Assembly (NCBI RefSeq): GCF_030160275.1
Contig: NZ_BSOA01000047.1
Location: 62,001-126,000, forward strand
Source: Dyella flagellata
GTDB lineage: Bacteria > Pseudomonadota > Gammaproteobacteria > Xanthomonadales > Rhodanobacteraceae
Length of the DNA stretch: 64,000 nt
Direction of reading: 5' to 3'
Shown piece after piece: positions 8,665-17,323 of the stretch. The notes under the pieces are model-generated. The model searched no databases. It was not told where the DNA came from and saw nothing but the letters and a program-made list of their open reading frames with translations. How positions within the stretch are numbered: the first letter of the stretch is position 1; each line of letters opens with the position of its first letter. The position numbers and the translations under genes are program-made.

Positions 8665-9138
8665 TCAAATTAAGGCAAGGACGATCGGGAATATGACTCC
8701 CGCCGCCAGCAATACGCTGATCAGCACATGCTTACGCGTATAGCGATACGCCATGTAGAGGCCGAGCAAGGTCGATACGAACAAGCCTAGCGAGACGAAA
8801 GCGGCGAATATCTTCAGCGGCAAGGGATGCCTGGCAGGTGTTGCCGGCTTGTTCGGCTGCACCGCCGCAGCGTTCGGCCTCGACGCGGCGGCGGGCGGGC
8901 CGGCTTCGATAGGACGTGCACGGCGCTGGGGTAGTACATCCGTTTGCTTCTTATGCAATTGCGCAGCCACGGCCAGCCACGCCGGCGGCTTGTAATCGCT
9001 ATCGCGGGAGGTTTCGTGCAAGCCAAATACCTGCAAACCGCCGGTAACCGCGAAGAAGAGCAAGGCGGGTGCGATAAACACGCCAATGTAAAGGTGAAGC
9101 TGGCGGGCAAGCTTGAGAAAGGTATGGGATGCGGACAT
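8665..9138 (-). CDS. PepSY-associated transmembrane helix protein
   Basis: The 157-residue protein has an N-terminal segment LARQLHLYIGVFIAPALLFFAVTG, the hallmark first helix of PepSY-associated membrane proteins, with a conserved His in the helix. A Pro/Ala-rich soluble stretch follows (about residues 75-105), then two more membrane helices near the C-terminus (IFAAFVSLGLFVSTLLGLYMAY and VLISVLLAAGVIFPIVLALI). Larger relatives are linked to iron uptake and membrane redox, but this short form has no known job. It lies 68 bp upstream of dapD on the same strand and could share its transcript. Confidence 0.72.
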   Translation of the reverse strand: MSASHTFLKLARQLHLYIGVFIAPALLFFAVTGGLQVFGLHETSRDSDYKPPAWLAVAAQLHKKQTDVLPQRRARPIEAGPPAAASRPNAAAVQPNKPATPARHPLPLKIFAAFVSLGLFVSTLLGLYMAYRYTRKHVLISVLLAAGVIFPIVLALI

Positions 9139-9268
9139 GGAGGCACAGCCTTAGGTGGCGAATCTCAGCCAAAACGAGAAAGGGAGATTGGCGATGACAG
9201 GCCGCTGGAACGGTCCGATCACCTCGTGTGAGCGTGCATAGCGTTGGGTAGGAACGGCTGCGCCTGGG

Positions 9269-11917
9269 CTATGCGGACAGGCTCTGTGGCCCGATCCGCT
9301 CCCGTAAAGCCTGCCACAAACGCTGCTGTTGTGTCTCGTTCAGCGGCTCGTTGCGACGGTCGGTGAGCTGGAAAAAATCCTCCACGCGCTCGCCAAAGGT
9401 GGCGATGCGGGCATCATGCACGCGCACTTCGCAGGCCATCATCACTTGCGTGACGGCGGCAAGCAGACCGGGACGGTCGCTGCATACCAGCGCCATCTGC
9501 GTACGCCCGTCGGATAGCTTGAAATCGATACGCGGCGTCATCTGGAAGTGCTTCAGGTGACGCGACATGCTGCGCCGTGACGGCATGATCGGCGCCGATT
9601 GCTGCAGGGCTCGATGCAGGCGTTGCTGCAGTTCTTCGGCCCGCTCGTGGCTCGCAGGTTTCTGCGTTTCCGCTTCCAGCAACAGGAAGGTATCCATCGC
9701 CTTGCCATCCGGCGAGCTGAGCACGCGCGCCTCCATCACCGAGAAATGCAGGCGATCCAGCATGGCGGTGACGTTGGCGAACAGGCCGTCGCGATCGGGC
9801 GCATAGACGAACAATTCGGTGCCGCCACGCACCGACAGCGGATTGACCGCAATCAGCGGCAGCTTGCCTTGTCCATGCAGGATCTGCGCGGTCTGCCAGG
9901 CGATCTGTTCGGGCCGATGGCGTAGGAAGCTGACCATCGGGAAGCTATCCCACAATTGGACAACGGCAACCCTGTCGCCGCCATCGGCCAGCAGCAGATC
10001 CATGGCCTGCTCGCGACACGCCTGCGCGCGCGCGGCGGCCCCGGACGACGGCTTGGCCTCGCTGCGCAAGGCATAGCGCGTGGCGGTATAGAGATCCGCG
10101 AGCAGGCGGTCCTTCCAGGCGTTCCACAGGCGCGGGCTGGTACCCATGATGTCGGCGATGGTGAGCAGATACAGCTGTCCCAATCGCTCGCGTCCGGCCA
10201 CTTTCTCGGCGAATCGGTGCACGACATCCGGGTCGGTGATGTCCTGGCGCTGGGCAGTGGTGCTCATCAGAAGATGCCAGCGCACCAGCCACGCCACCCG
10301 TTCGATATCTTCGTCCGGCAAACCGAGCTTGTCGCCGAACGCGCGCGCATCCTCTTCTCCCAGCACGGAATGGTCGCCACCACGCCCTTTGGCGATGTCA
10401 TGAAAGAGTGCGGCCAGCAGCAGCACCTCAGGCTTGGGCAGCGTCGACCACACTTCGCATGCGAGCGGGAATTCGGCTTGCGTGGATGCATCGGCAAAAC
10501 GCGCAACGTTGCGCAGCACGCGCAACGTATGCTCATCCACGGTGTAGACATGAAACAGATCGTATTGCATGCGGCCGAACACCTTGCCGAACGCAGGCAG
10601 GATGGCCGCAAGCAAGCCGTGACGATTCATGCGCCACAGCGCATCCACGGCCGGTGCTCCATGCCGCAGCAAGCGCAGAAAGGAAGCGAGCACTTGTGGG
10701 TCATCGGCCAGCTGCGTGCCCATCGTTGCGGTGGCCTGGTGGACGCGACGCATGGTGTCGGCGGTGAAGCCGATTACGCCTTTCTGGTCCAGTCTCGCGA
10801 TAAATATGTCCACCAGCGCTTGAGGACGATGCGTAAGCAAGTCAGGATCGCGTACTGCAATGCGAGCACCGTAACGCACGAAATCCGTGCCGACCGGCTG
10901 CGCCTCGCTGGGCGGCTCCAGCATTTCCACAAAGCGTTCGGCAATCTGCCAGCCCAGGCGCTCCACCTGGCTGGCGGCGCGGTAGTAGCCCTGCATGAAT
11001 TGCTCGACACCGAGATTTTTTTCGTGCTCGTCTTCGAACCCCAGCCGTGCGGCCAGCGCGCGCTGATAGTCGAACAACAATCGTTCTTCCGGACGCCCCG
11101 CTTCCAGATGCAGGGCGAAGCGATAACGGCGCAACGTGGCTTCGGCCTGCAGCAGCGTGTCGCATTCGGCCGGGTCGAGCAGGCCTTCAACCACCATGTC
11201 CGGAAAATCCGGCGCATGGGCCAGGCGCTGGCCAAGCCAGCGCAGCGAATCGAGCGTGCGCAGTCCTCCCGGGCCATCCTTGAGGTTGGGCTCCAGGTTG
11301 TAGGCCGTGTCGTCGAAACGCGCATAGCGCGCATCGCGCTCGGCCAGGCGCGCCTGCAGATAAGCCTGCGGTGGCCACATATCCGGCGCCTCGACGATGT
11401 CGCGCAGGCTTGCGTCGAGCGCGGGATCGCCGGTCAGACGGCGTGCATCGAGCAGACTGGTGAACACGCTGGCCTCGGAAGCCGCCAGCGCCTTGCATTG
11501 CTCCGGATCTCGCACGGCATGGCCAACTTTGAGGCCGATATCCCAGAAGGTTGCGAAGCATTGTTCGAGCGCGCGCAAACGCGAAGCATCCGCTTGCTGG
11601 ACCAGCGCCAGCAGATCGATGTCCGAATACGGAAACAACAGGCCGCGCCCGAATCCGCCGATGGCGAACAGCGCCGCACCGCTTACCTCGCCCAGACAAG
11701 CTGTCCACACGTGCGCCACGATGCGCGTGACCGATTCGCTGCGTCGCCGTGCGAGCGCGGCGGCGCCGGCGCCATCGCGGAAGGCCACGGCAATGGCCCG
11801 GTCAAGGTCGCCGACCAGCTGGCGAAGGGCAACGCGCGCCTCGCTGGAAACACCCGAGCGCGGGACCGCAAGCGGGAGGCGGGGTAATGGAGGGAGGGGT
11901 ACGGCGGACGAGGTCAT
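9269..11917 (-). CDS. glnD: bifunctional [protein-PII] uridylyltransferase / uridylyl-removing enzyme
   Basis: The 882-residue protein senses glutamine and adds or removes UMP on PII signalling proteins, controlling nitrogen assimilation. Domains in order: the nucleotidyltransferase with GGFGRGLLFPYSDIDLLALV (about residues 85-105), a central helical linker, the HD phosphohydrolase with ALFHDIAKGRGGDHS (about 480), and two C-terminal ACT domains (ELFVYAPDRDGLFANV and QMALVCSDRPGLLAAV). Length equals E. coli GlnD (890). The ATG at 11917 is used because the open frame upstream runs into a REP repeat. The dapD-glnD-map order is as in E. coli. Ribosome-binding sequence at this start is weak. Confidence 0.96.
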   Translation of the reverse strand: MTSSAVPLPPLPRLPLAVPRSGVSSEARVALRQLVGDLDRAIAVAFRDGAGAAALARRRSESVTRIVAHVWTACLGEVSGAALFAIGGFGRGLLFPYSDIDLLALVQQADASRLRALEQCFATFWDIGLKVGHAVRDPEQCKALAASEASVFTSLLDARRLTGDPALDASLRDIVEAPDMWPPQAYLQARLAERDARYARFDDTAYNLEPNLKDGPGGLRTLDSLRWLGQRLAHAPDFPDMVVEGLLDPAECDTLLQAEATLRRYRFALHLEAGRPEERLLFDYQRALAARLGFEDEHEKNLGVEQFMQGYYRAASQVERLGWQIAERFVEMLEPPSEAQPVGTDFVRYGARIAVRDPDLLTHRPQALVDIFIARLDQKGVIGFTADTMRRVHQATATMGTQLADDPQVLASFLRLLRHGAPAVDALWRMNRHGLLAAILPAFGKVFGRMQYDLFHVYTVDEHTLRVLRNVARFADASTQAEFPLACEVWSTLPKPEVLLLAALFHDIAKGRGGDHSVLGEEDARAFGDKLGLPDEDIERVAWLVRWHLLMSTTAQRQDITDPDVVHRFAEKVAGRERLGQLYLLTIADIMGTSPRLWNAWKDRLLADLYTATRYALRSEAKPSSGAAARAQACREQAMDLLLADGGDRVAVVQLWDSFPMVSFLRHRPEQIAWQTAQILHGQGKLPLIAVNPLSVRGGTELFVYAPDRDGLFANVTAMLDRLHFSVMEARVLSSPDGKAMDTFLLLEAETQKPASHERAEELQQRLHRALQQSAPIMPSRRSMSRHLKHFQMTPRIDFKLSDGRTQMALVCSDRPGLLAAVTQVMMACEVRVHDARIATFGERVEDFFQLTDRRNEPLNETQQQRLWQALRERIGPQSLSA

Positions 11918-11945
11918 CCGGAAGCCTGCCTGGCGCGAAGGTTGA

Positions 11946-12003
11946 GGTACAAACCCCAACATTGCCATGTTCACACCGCGCGATGTTGGGGTTTGCACCC
12001 CAA
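11946..12003. repeat. REP-like inverted repeat (BIME)
   Basis: GGTACAAACCCCAACAT at the left and ATGTTGGGGTTTGCACCCC at the right form an inverted pair around about 20 bases. It occupies the gap between map and glnD, both read leftwards. It belongs to the same family as the repeat at 6106-6176, including the internal CGCGCG-like loop. Confidence 0.8.
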
Positions 12004-12010
12004 GCTTCGA

Positions 12011-12775
12011 TCAGGCATCCGGCCAGCGCGTCAGAATCTCAAATCCATCATCTGTCACCGCGATGGTGTGTTCCCACTGGGCGGACAGCGAGTGATCCTT
12101 GGTCACCACCGTCCAGCCGTCCGGCAGTTGCTTGGTCTGCGGCTTGCCGGCGTTGACCATCGGCTCGACCGTGAAGGTCATGCCTTGCTGCAGCACCACG
12201 CCCGTGCCCGGCTTGCCGTAGTGCAGCACCTGCGGTTCGTCGTGGTAGACCTTGCCGATGCCGTGGCCGCAGTACTCGCGCACCACCGAAAAGCCAGCCG
12301 CCTCGGCGTGCTTCTGGATCGCGTGGCCGACATCGCCCAGGGTGGCGCCGGGGCGTACGGCCTGGATGCCGCGCATCATTGCCTCGTAGGTGGTTTCCAC
12401 CAGGCGCTTGGCCAGCACGCCGGGCGTGCCCACGAAATACATGCGGCTGGTGTCGCCATGCCAGCCGTCCTTGATGACGGTGACGTCCAGATTGATGATG
12501 TCGCCGTCCTTGAGCACCTTGCCGGGACTGGGTATGCCGTGGCAAATCACATGGTTGACCGAGGTGCACAGCGTCTTGGGAAAGCCGTGGTAGCCCACAT
12601 TGGCCGGGACCGCCTTCTGCACGTTAACGATGTGCTCGTAGGCGAGCCGGTCCAGGTCCTCGGTGGTGACGCCGGGTTTCACATGCTCCTTGAGCATGGC
12701 CAGCACTTCGGCCGCCAGCTGGCCGGCGATGCGCATGCCTTCGAGGTCTTGGGCGGATTTGAGGGTGATTGCCAT
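12011..12775 (-). CDS. map: methionine aminopeptidase, type I
   Basis: The 254-residue enzyme removes the N-terminal methionine from new proteins. It has the type I M24 fold with its five metal ligands in expected contexts: INLDVTVIKDGWHGDTSRMY gives the two Asp, YCGHGIGKVYHDEP the His, and the Glu residues lie in MTFTVEPMVN and the C-terminal SAQWEHTIAV. The start at 12775 (MAITLKSAQDLEGMRIAG) matches the family; a frame 15 codons longer is open but unlike the family. It is divergent from rpsB with about 310 bp between, as in E. coli. Confidence 0.96.
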   Translation of the reverse strand: MAITLKSAQDLEGMRIAGQLAAEVLAMLKEHVKPGVTTEDLDRLAYEHIVNVQKAVPANVGYHGFPKTLCTSVNHVICHGIPSPGKVLKDGDIINLDVTVIKDGWHGDTSRMYFVGTPGVLAKRLVETTYEAMMRGIQAVRPGATLGDVGHAIQKHAEAAGFSVVREYCGHGIGKVYHDEPQVLHYGKPGTGVVLQQGMTFTVEPMVNAGKPQTKQLPDGWTVVTKDHSLSAQWEHTIAVTDDGFEILTRWPDA

Positions 12776-12821
12776 AGGTCCGATGTGATATGGCGGCAGC
12801 GCGGCCAAAAACCAGGCCAAC

Positions 12822-12851
12822 TTGCCGCGAAGCGGTGGTCCCGGCTACAAT
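12822..12851 (+). promoter_or_regulatory. putative sigma-70 promoter for rpsB-tsf
   Basis: TTGCCG at 12822-12827 and TACAAT at 12846-12851 are separated by 18 bp and point toward rpsB, 237 bp downstream. This is the best-looking promoter in the map-rpsB divergent region. It would give a long 5' leader, as expected for an operon autoregulated by S2. No transcript data, so placement is inferred. Confidence 0.5.
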
Positions 12852-13088
12852 TTCCGGGTTTTGCAGACCGCTTCCGGCCACGAATGGCCGACCACGGCGC
12901 AAAGCGAAGCGGGATTGTAACCGCCATGCGGTACAAGCCCAACCAATGCCACACACGTATCGGCACCGTCTTCGGGGTGCCGTAGCCGCCCCTCTCCAAG
13001 CCTCGAGGGCGCTACGGTCGAAGCCGGGGATACGTGGAGGTCCCAACCCCCGGGCCAAACGAAAAAGGCCCACTGCAGGAGTACTACC
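12852..13088 (+). other. rpsB 5' leader region with degenerate REP
   Basis: About 237 bases without a gene precede rpsB. The region includes a decayed REP-like stretch (about 12918-12990, GGTACAAGCCCAACCAATG ... GGGGTGCCGTAG), a GC-rich stretch (CCTCCAAGCCTCGAGGGCG) and the ribosome site AGGAG at 13077-13081. In gammaproteobacteria the rpsB leader RNA binds S2 for feedback control; a structure search would be needed to show it here. Confidence 0.4.
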
Positions 13089-13994
13089 ATGGCTCAAGTC
13101 ACCATGCGCCAGATGCTGGAAGCTGGCGTGCATTTCGGTCACCAGACCCGTTACTGGAACCCGAAGATGGCCCCGTACATCTTTGGCGCCCGCGGCAAGA
13201 TCCACATCATCAACCTCGAGAAGACGCTGCCGCTGTTCACCGACGCGATGCACTTCCTCTCGGGCTTGGCCCAGAAGCGCGGCACCGTGCTGTTCGTGGG
13301 CACCAAGCGCTCCGCCCGCGAAGCCCTGGCCGAAGAAGCCGCTCGCGCCGGCATGCCCTTCGTGACCGCCCGCTGGCTCGGCGGCATGCTCACCAACTTC
13401 CGCACCGTCAAGCAGTCCGTCGGCCGCCTGAAGGAACTGGAAGCAGCCGAAACCGACGGCAGCTTCGACAAGCTGGTCAAGCACGAAGTGCTGGCTCTGC
13501 GCCGCGAGCGCGCCAAGCTTGAAAACTCCCTCGGCGGCATCAAGAACATGAACCGCCTGCCCGACGCGCTGTTCGTGGTCGACATCGGCCATGAAAACAT
13601 CGCCGTGCAGGAAGCCAAGAAGCTCGGTATCCCGGTGATCGCCGTGGTCGATACCAACTACAACCCCGAGCTGGTGGATTACCCCATCCCGGGCAACGAT
13701 GACGCCATTCGCGCCATTCAGCTGTACGCGCGCGCCGCCGCCGACTCGATCCTGGAAGGCAAGGCTGCCGCCCCGGCCGCTGCCCAGGGCGACGCCAACG
13801 AGTTCGTCGAGCTGGACGGCGAAGGCAACCCGGTCGCCAAGGAAGAGGATGAACGCCGCGCTGCCGCACCGCGCCGCAACCCGCCGCCCAAGAAGGGTGC
13901 CGGCCGTGGCGACCGCGACGGTGGCCGTGGCGGTCGTGGTGACCGCGGTGGTCGTGGCGGCCGTGTGCAGCACGACGCCGGCGACGCTGACTAA
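13089..13994 (+). CDS. rpsB: 30S ribosomal protein S2 with RG-rich C-terminal tail
   Basis: The first 235 or so residues are a clear S2 ([73 protein letters not shown]). S2 joins the 30S subunit late and helps anchor S1. The protein is 301 residues, against about 241 in E. coli. The extra C-terminal part is an Ala-rich linker, an acidic patch, and a basic tail with Arg-Gly repeats ([20 protein letters not shown], roughly residues 274-293). RG tails bind RNA in other proteins. The tail is in frame with normal GC-rich codons, so it is not a frameshift artefact. A good AGGAG ribosome site precedes the ATG. tsf follows. Confidence 0.97.
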   Translation: MAQVTMRQMLEAGVHFGHQTRYWNPKMAPYIFGARGKIHIINLEKTLPLFTDAMHFLSGLAQKRGTVLFVGTKRSAREALAEEAARAGMPFVTARWLGGMLTNFRTVKQSVGRLKELEAAETDGSFDKLVKHEVLALRRERAKLENSLGGIKNMNRLPDALFVVDIGHENIAVQEAKKLGIPVIAVVDTNYNPELVDYPIPGNDDAIRAIQLYARAAADSILEGKAAAPAAAQGDANEFVELDGEGNPVAKEEDERRAAAPRRNPPPKKGAGRGDRDGGRGGRGDRGGRGGRVQHDAGDAD

Positions 13995-14005
13995 GTCTTA
14001 AAAAC

Positions 14006-14031
14006 GCGCCGGACGCAGCAGCGTCCGGCGC
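14006..14031 (+). terminator. GC-rich hairpin between rpsB and tsf (possible attenuator)
   Basis: GCGCCGGACGC, loop AGCA, GCGTCCGGCGC form a perfect 11-bp stem 12 bases after the rpsB stop. The bases after it (CCCAAGTTTCC) are not a T-run, so complete termination is unlikely. It may reduce tsf expression or protect the rpsB transcript from 3' decay. Confidence 0.6.
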
Positions 14032-14051
14032 CCCAAGTTTCCGAGGATCCC

Positions 14052-14933
14052 ATGAGCAATATCTCCGCCCAACTGGTCAAGGAACTCCGCGAGCGGTCCG
14101 GCGCCGGCATGATGGAATGCAAGAAGGCGCTGGTCGAGAACAACGGCGACATCGAGGTCGCGATGGAGTGGCTGCGCAAGTCGGGCCTCGCCAAGGCCGA
14201 CAAGAAGGCCGGCCGCGTGGCCGCCGAAGGCCGCATCGTCACCGCCCAGGCCGACGGCAACGCCGTGCTGGTCGAGGTGAACTGCGAAACCGACTTCGTC
14301 ACCAAGAACCCCGACTTCGTGAAGTTCAGCGACAATGTCGCCCAGATCGCCCTGAAGTCCGGCGCCAAGGACATTGACGCACTGAAGAGCGCCGCCTACC
14401 CGGACGGTGGCAGCGTTGAAGAAGCTGCCAAGGCCCTGGTCGCCACCATCGGCGAGAACATCCAGGTTCGTCGTCTGGCGCACGCGTCCAACACCGGCGT
14501 CATCGCCAGCTACGTCCACGGCGGCCGCATCGGCGTGCTGGTCACCCTCAAGGGCGGCTCCGAGGAGCTGGCCAAGGGCATCGCCATGCACGTGGCGGCG
14601 ATGAATCCGCAGTTCGTGCGCGCCGAAGACGTGCCAGCCGACTTCCTGGCCAAGGAAAAGGAAATCGCGCTGAGCCAGATGTCGGACAAGGAAAAGAACA
14701 AGCCGGCCGACATCCTGGAAAAGATCGTCAGCGGCAAGGTCGCCAAGATCATTTCCGAAGTCACCCTGCTCGGCCAGGCCTACGTGCTGGACACCAATGT
14801 CACCGTCGCCGAGGCGCTGAAAAAGGAAGGCGCCGATGTGATCGCGGTGGCTCGCCTGGCCGTTGGCGAAGGTATCGAGAAGGTGGAAGAGGACTTCGCC
14901 GCCGAAGTGATGAAGCAGGCCGGCCTGGCGTAA
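14052..14933 (+). CDS. tsf: elongation factor Ts
   Basis: The 293-residue protein recycles EF-Tu by catalysing GDP release. The N-terminal UBA-like domain reads [22 protein letters not shown], followed by the TDFVTKN signature in [18 protein letters not shown], two core subdomains and the C-terminal module. E. coli EF-Ts is 283 residues. GAGGAT lies just upstream of the ATG. It follows rpsB as in nearly all bacteria and ends before a strong terminator, so rpsB-tsf is a closed unit and pyrH has its own promoter. Confidence 0.98.
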   Translation: MSNISAQLVKELRERSGAGMMECKKALVENNGDIEVAMEWLRKSGLAKADKKAGRVAAEGRIVTAQADGNAVLVEVNCETDFVTKNPDFVKFSDNVAQIALKSGAKDIDALKSAAYPDGGSVEEAAKALVATIGENIQVRRLAHASNTGVIASYVHGGRIGVLVTLKGGSEELAKGIAMHVAAMNPQFVRAEDVPADFLAKEKEIALSQMSDKEKNKPADILEKIVSGKVAKIISEVTLLGQAYVLDTNVTVAEALKKEGADVIAVARLAVGEGIEKVEEDFAAEVMKQAGLA

Positions 14934-14955
14934 ATCGTCGCAGCTGGTTTGTACG

Positions 14956-14988
14956 AAAGGCCGCGGGACATCGCGGCCTTTCTTTTTT
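14956..14988 (+). terminator. rho-independent terminator of rpsB-tsf
   Basis: GAAAGGCCGCG, loop GGACAT, CGCGGCCTTTC form a stem that is followed directly by TTTTTT. It lies 22 bases after the tsf stop. Confidence 0.9.
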
Positions 14989-14995
14989 GGATCGC

Positions 14996-15067
14996 GTGAC
15001 TGGAATGGCAATCCCGGCATCGCGATATGACATGCATGACCATGCCGAGATTGTCATCCCAGACTAC
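14996..15067. repeat. REP-like inverted repeat (BIME)
   Basis: GTGACTGGAATGGCAATCCC at the left and GAGATTGTCATCCCAGACTAC at the right are an imperfect inverted pair of the REP family seen at 48301-48372. It sits between the tsf terminator and the converging VOC gene, overlapping the stop of the latter. Confidence 0.8.
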
Positions 15068-15492
15068 GTATTCACTGGGCGAAGCGGCGGGGCGGCCGGT
15101 TTGGTGCGCGGCTGCAACAGATCCCACTTGTTGCCATACAGATCTTCGAACACCGCCACGGTGCCATAGGGCTCGTCACGCGGTCGCTCAAGGAACCGCA
15201 CGCCGCGCGAACGCATCGCTTCATAGCGCGCATGGAAATCGTCGACGTGCAGGAACAGGAATACGCGTCCGCCGCCCTGCTCCCCTACATGAGAGTCTTG
15301 TTCGGCGGTGCTCGCCTGGGCTAGCAACAGGCGCGTTTCGCTTGAGCCCGGTGGCGCGAGCAGGACCCAGCGCTTGCCACCGCCGAGCGGCGTATCCTCG
15401 ACCAGTTCGAAATCCAGGCAACCGGTGTAGAACGCAATCGCCTCGTCATAGTCACGCACCAGCAGGGCGATGGCGGCGATGGTGTGGTGCAT
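15064..15492 (-). CDS. VOC-family protein (glyoxalase/bleomycin-resistance/dioxygenase fold)
   Basis: The 142-residue protein is a single vicinal-oxygen-chelate unit made of two beta-alpha-beta modules: HTIAAIALLVRDYDEAIAFYTGCLDFELVED in the first and VFLFLHVDDFHARYEAMRSRGVRFLERPR in the second, ending FEDLYGNKWDLLQP. Members bind a metal and do isomerisation, dioxygenation or antibiotic sequestration; the reaction here cannot be read from sequence. The start at 15492 gives the family N-terminus. It lies alone on the minus strand between tsf and pyrH, an insertion relative to the E. coli order. Confidence 0.82.
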   Translation of the reverse strand: MHHTIAAIALLVRDYDEAIAFYTGCLDFELVEDTPLGGGKRWVLLAPPGSSETRLLLAQASTAEQDSHVGEQGGGRVFLFLHVDDFHARYEAMRSRGVRFLERPRDEPYGTVAVFEDLYGNKWDLLQPRTKPAAPPLRPVNT

Positions 15493-15556
15493 GGATGGCT
15501 CCCGTCGTGACTGCACTGTGAAACCTGACACAGGCTGAGCATAAAAGTATGACGCG

Positions 15557-15585
15557 CTGACGTCTGCGGCGAGCTCCGCTACAAT
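15557..15585 (+). promoter_or_regulatory. putative sigma-70 promoter for pyrH
   Basis: CTGACG at 15557-15562, a 17-bp spacer and TACAAT at 15580-15585 point toward pyrH, which starts 103 bp downstream. It fits the need for a new promoter after the tsf terminator and the minus-strand VOC gene. Confidence 0.5.
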
Positions 15586-15688
15586 GCCGCCGTTTTGCTT
15601 GGGGCATTTGCATGCGATGCCCGGCAGCGATCCGGAATACGACCCCTTTGGCCGTATCCCGGGCTACACCCCACCATCCGGAGCCCCC

Positions 15689-16411
15689 ATGAGCGACCCG
15701 CTTAAGTACCGACGCATCCTGCTCAAACTCTCCGGCGAAGCCCTGATGGGGGAAGCCGACTATGGCATCGACCCCAAAGTCATCGGCCGGCTGGCCAACG
15801 AAATCATCGAGGTACAGAAGGCCGGCATCCAGATCGGCGTAGTCATCGGCGGCGGCAATATCTTCCGCGGCGCCGGCCTGGCTGCCGCCGGCATGGATCG
15901 CGTCACCGGTGATCACATGGGCATGCTGGCCACGGTGATGAACGCGTTGGCGATGCAGGATGCCATCGAAAAGCGCGGCGGCTTTGCCCGCGTGATGAGC
16001 GCCATCCAGATCCATGACGTGGCCGAGGATTTCATCCGCCGCCGCGCCATTCGCCACATCGAAAAAGGCCGCATCGCGCTGTTCGCCGCCGGCACCGGCA
16101 ACCCCTTCTTTACCACCGACTCGGCGGCGGCGCTGCGCGCCATCGAAGTAAGCGCCGACCTGCTGCTCAAGGCCACCAAGGTCGATGGCGTTTACACCGC
16201 CGACCCGGCCAAGCACAGCGACGCCACGCGCTTCGAAAAACTCACTTACGACCAGGTGATCGAGCGCAAGCTGGCCGTGATGGACACCGCCGCGATCGCA
16301 CTATGCCGCGACCATCGCATGCCCCTGCGCATTTACGACATGACCGTGCCGGGCAACCTGATGCGCATCATGCACGGCGAGCCGATCGGTACGCTGGTCG
16401 ACGCCAGCTGA
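15689..16411 (+). CDS. pyrH: UMP kinase
   Basis: The 240-residue protein phosphorylates UMP to UDP. It belongs to the amino-acid kinase fold, with [14 protein letters not shown] at the start, the glycine-rich [11 protein letters not shown] and the ATP-binding [27 protein letters not shown] segment. The length equals E. coli PyrH (241). The ATG at 15689 is chosen over an upstream in-frame ATG because it gives the family start. frr follows after 90 bp. Confidence 0.98.
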   Translation: MSDPLKYRRILLKLSGEALMGEADYGIDPKVIGRLANEIIEVQKAGIQIGVVIGGGNIFRGAGLAAAGMDRVTGDHMGMLATVMNALAMQDAIEKRGGFARVMSAIQIHDVAEDFIRRRAIRHIEKGRIALFAAGTGNPFFTTDSAAALRAIEVSADLLLKATKVDGVYTADPAKHSDATRFEKLTYDQVIERKLAVMDTAAIALCRDHRMPLRIYDMTVPGNLMRIMHGEPIGTLVDAS

Positions 16412-16501
16412 CTGGCGGCTTTGTCCTCCCAAGCCCTCTGCGAAGAGGGCCGGGGAGTTACTGCTATACTTGCCGGCTTGCACGCCATCGGGTGATTGAA
16501 C

Positions 16502-17059
16502 ATGCTCAACGACATCAAACACGATGCCCAGACCCGCATGGGCAAGAGCATCGATGCCCTCAAGCACGACTTGTCCCGCCTGCGCACCGGCCGCGCGAGC
16601 ACCACGCTGGTCGATGGCATCAAGGTGCCCTACTACGGTTCGGACATGCCGTTGAACCAGGTGGCAACGGTTGCCCTGGCCGACGGGCGTTCGATCGTCA
16701 TCACGCCGTTCGAGAAGAACATGGTCGGCCCGGTTGAAAAAGCCTTGCTGGCCTCCGATCTGGGTATCACGCCCACCACCGCCGGCACGGTGATCCGCCT
16801 GAACATGCCGCCGCTCACCGAGGAGCGCCGCCGCGAACTGGCCAAGCACGTGTCGCACGAAGGCGAGAATGCGAAGATCGCCATCCGTAACGTGCGCCGC
16901 GATGCGCTGCAACACGTGAAGGACCTGCTCAAGGAAAAGAAGATCACCGAGGACGAGGAACGTCGGGCGGATGATGAGATCCAGAAGCTCACGGACCAGT
17001 TCGTCAAGGAAGTCGACAAGCTGGCCAAGGCCAAGGAAGAAGAGTTGATGTCCATGTAA
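16502..17059 (+). CDS. frr: ribosome recycling factor
   Basis: The 185-residue protein splits post-termination ribosomes with EF-G. The sequence is a full RRF: MLNDIKHDAQTRMGKSIDAL, the LRTGRAS motif, VTPFEKN-like ITPFEKNMVGPVEKAL, PLTEERRRELAK and the C-terminal KVDKLAKAKEEELM-like helix. Length equals E. coli RRF (185). A possible extended -10 (TGCTATACT, 16462-16470) lies upstream, so frr may be both co-transcribed with pyrH and separately initiated. 264 bases without a recognisable gene or signal follow before uppS; dxr, which sits here in E. coli, is absent. Confidence 0.98.
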   Translation: MLNDIKHDAQTRMGKSIDALKHDLSRLRTGRASTTLVDGIKVPYYGSDMPLNQVATVALADGRSIVITPFEKNMVGPVEKALLASDLGITPTTAGTVIRLNMPPLTEERRRELAKHVSHEGENAKIAIRNVRRDALQHVKDLLKEKKITEDEERRADDEIQKLTDQFVKEVDKLAKAKEEELMSM

Positions 17060-17323
17060 GGACATCGACTGACGCAGAAGTAGACGTTGGCACGCGCCGT
17101 CCACGCCACCTGATGGAGGGGCAAAGAAGGGTGAGGGGTCCATCTTGCACAACCGCAGCCCCCATGCGGACTCCAGGCCAGCTGGCCGCGTGAGCCCCGC
17201 TTCCGCCATCATCCTTGCCGCGACGAGGCAGAAGGGGGCCGTCATATGGCCGTTTCCTGACCAACGCGTGTTCTGCATGGCTCCAGGCGAAGCTGGCACG
17301 GCCGCCACCGTTACTCTCCATCC

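Noticed and set aside
9956-11887. Frame of more than 600 codons opposite glnD
   Set aside because: Antisense shadow of GlnD: no recognisable domain, while the opposite strand encodes a complete GlnD with all motifs.
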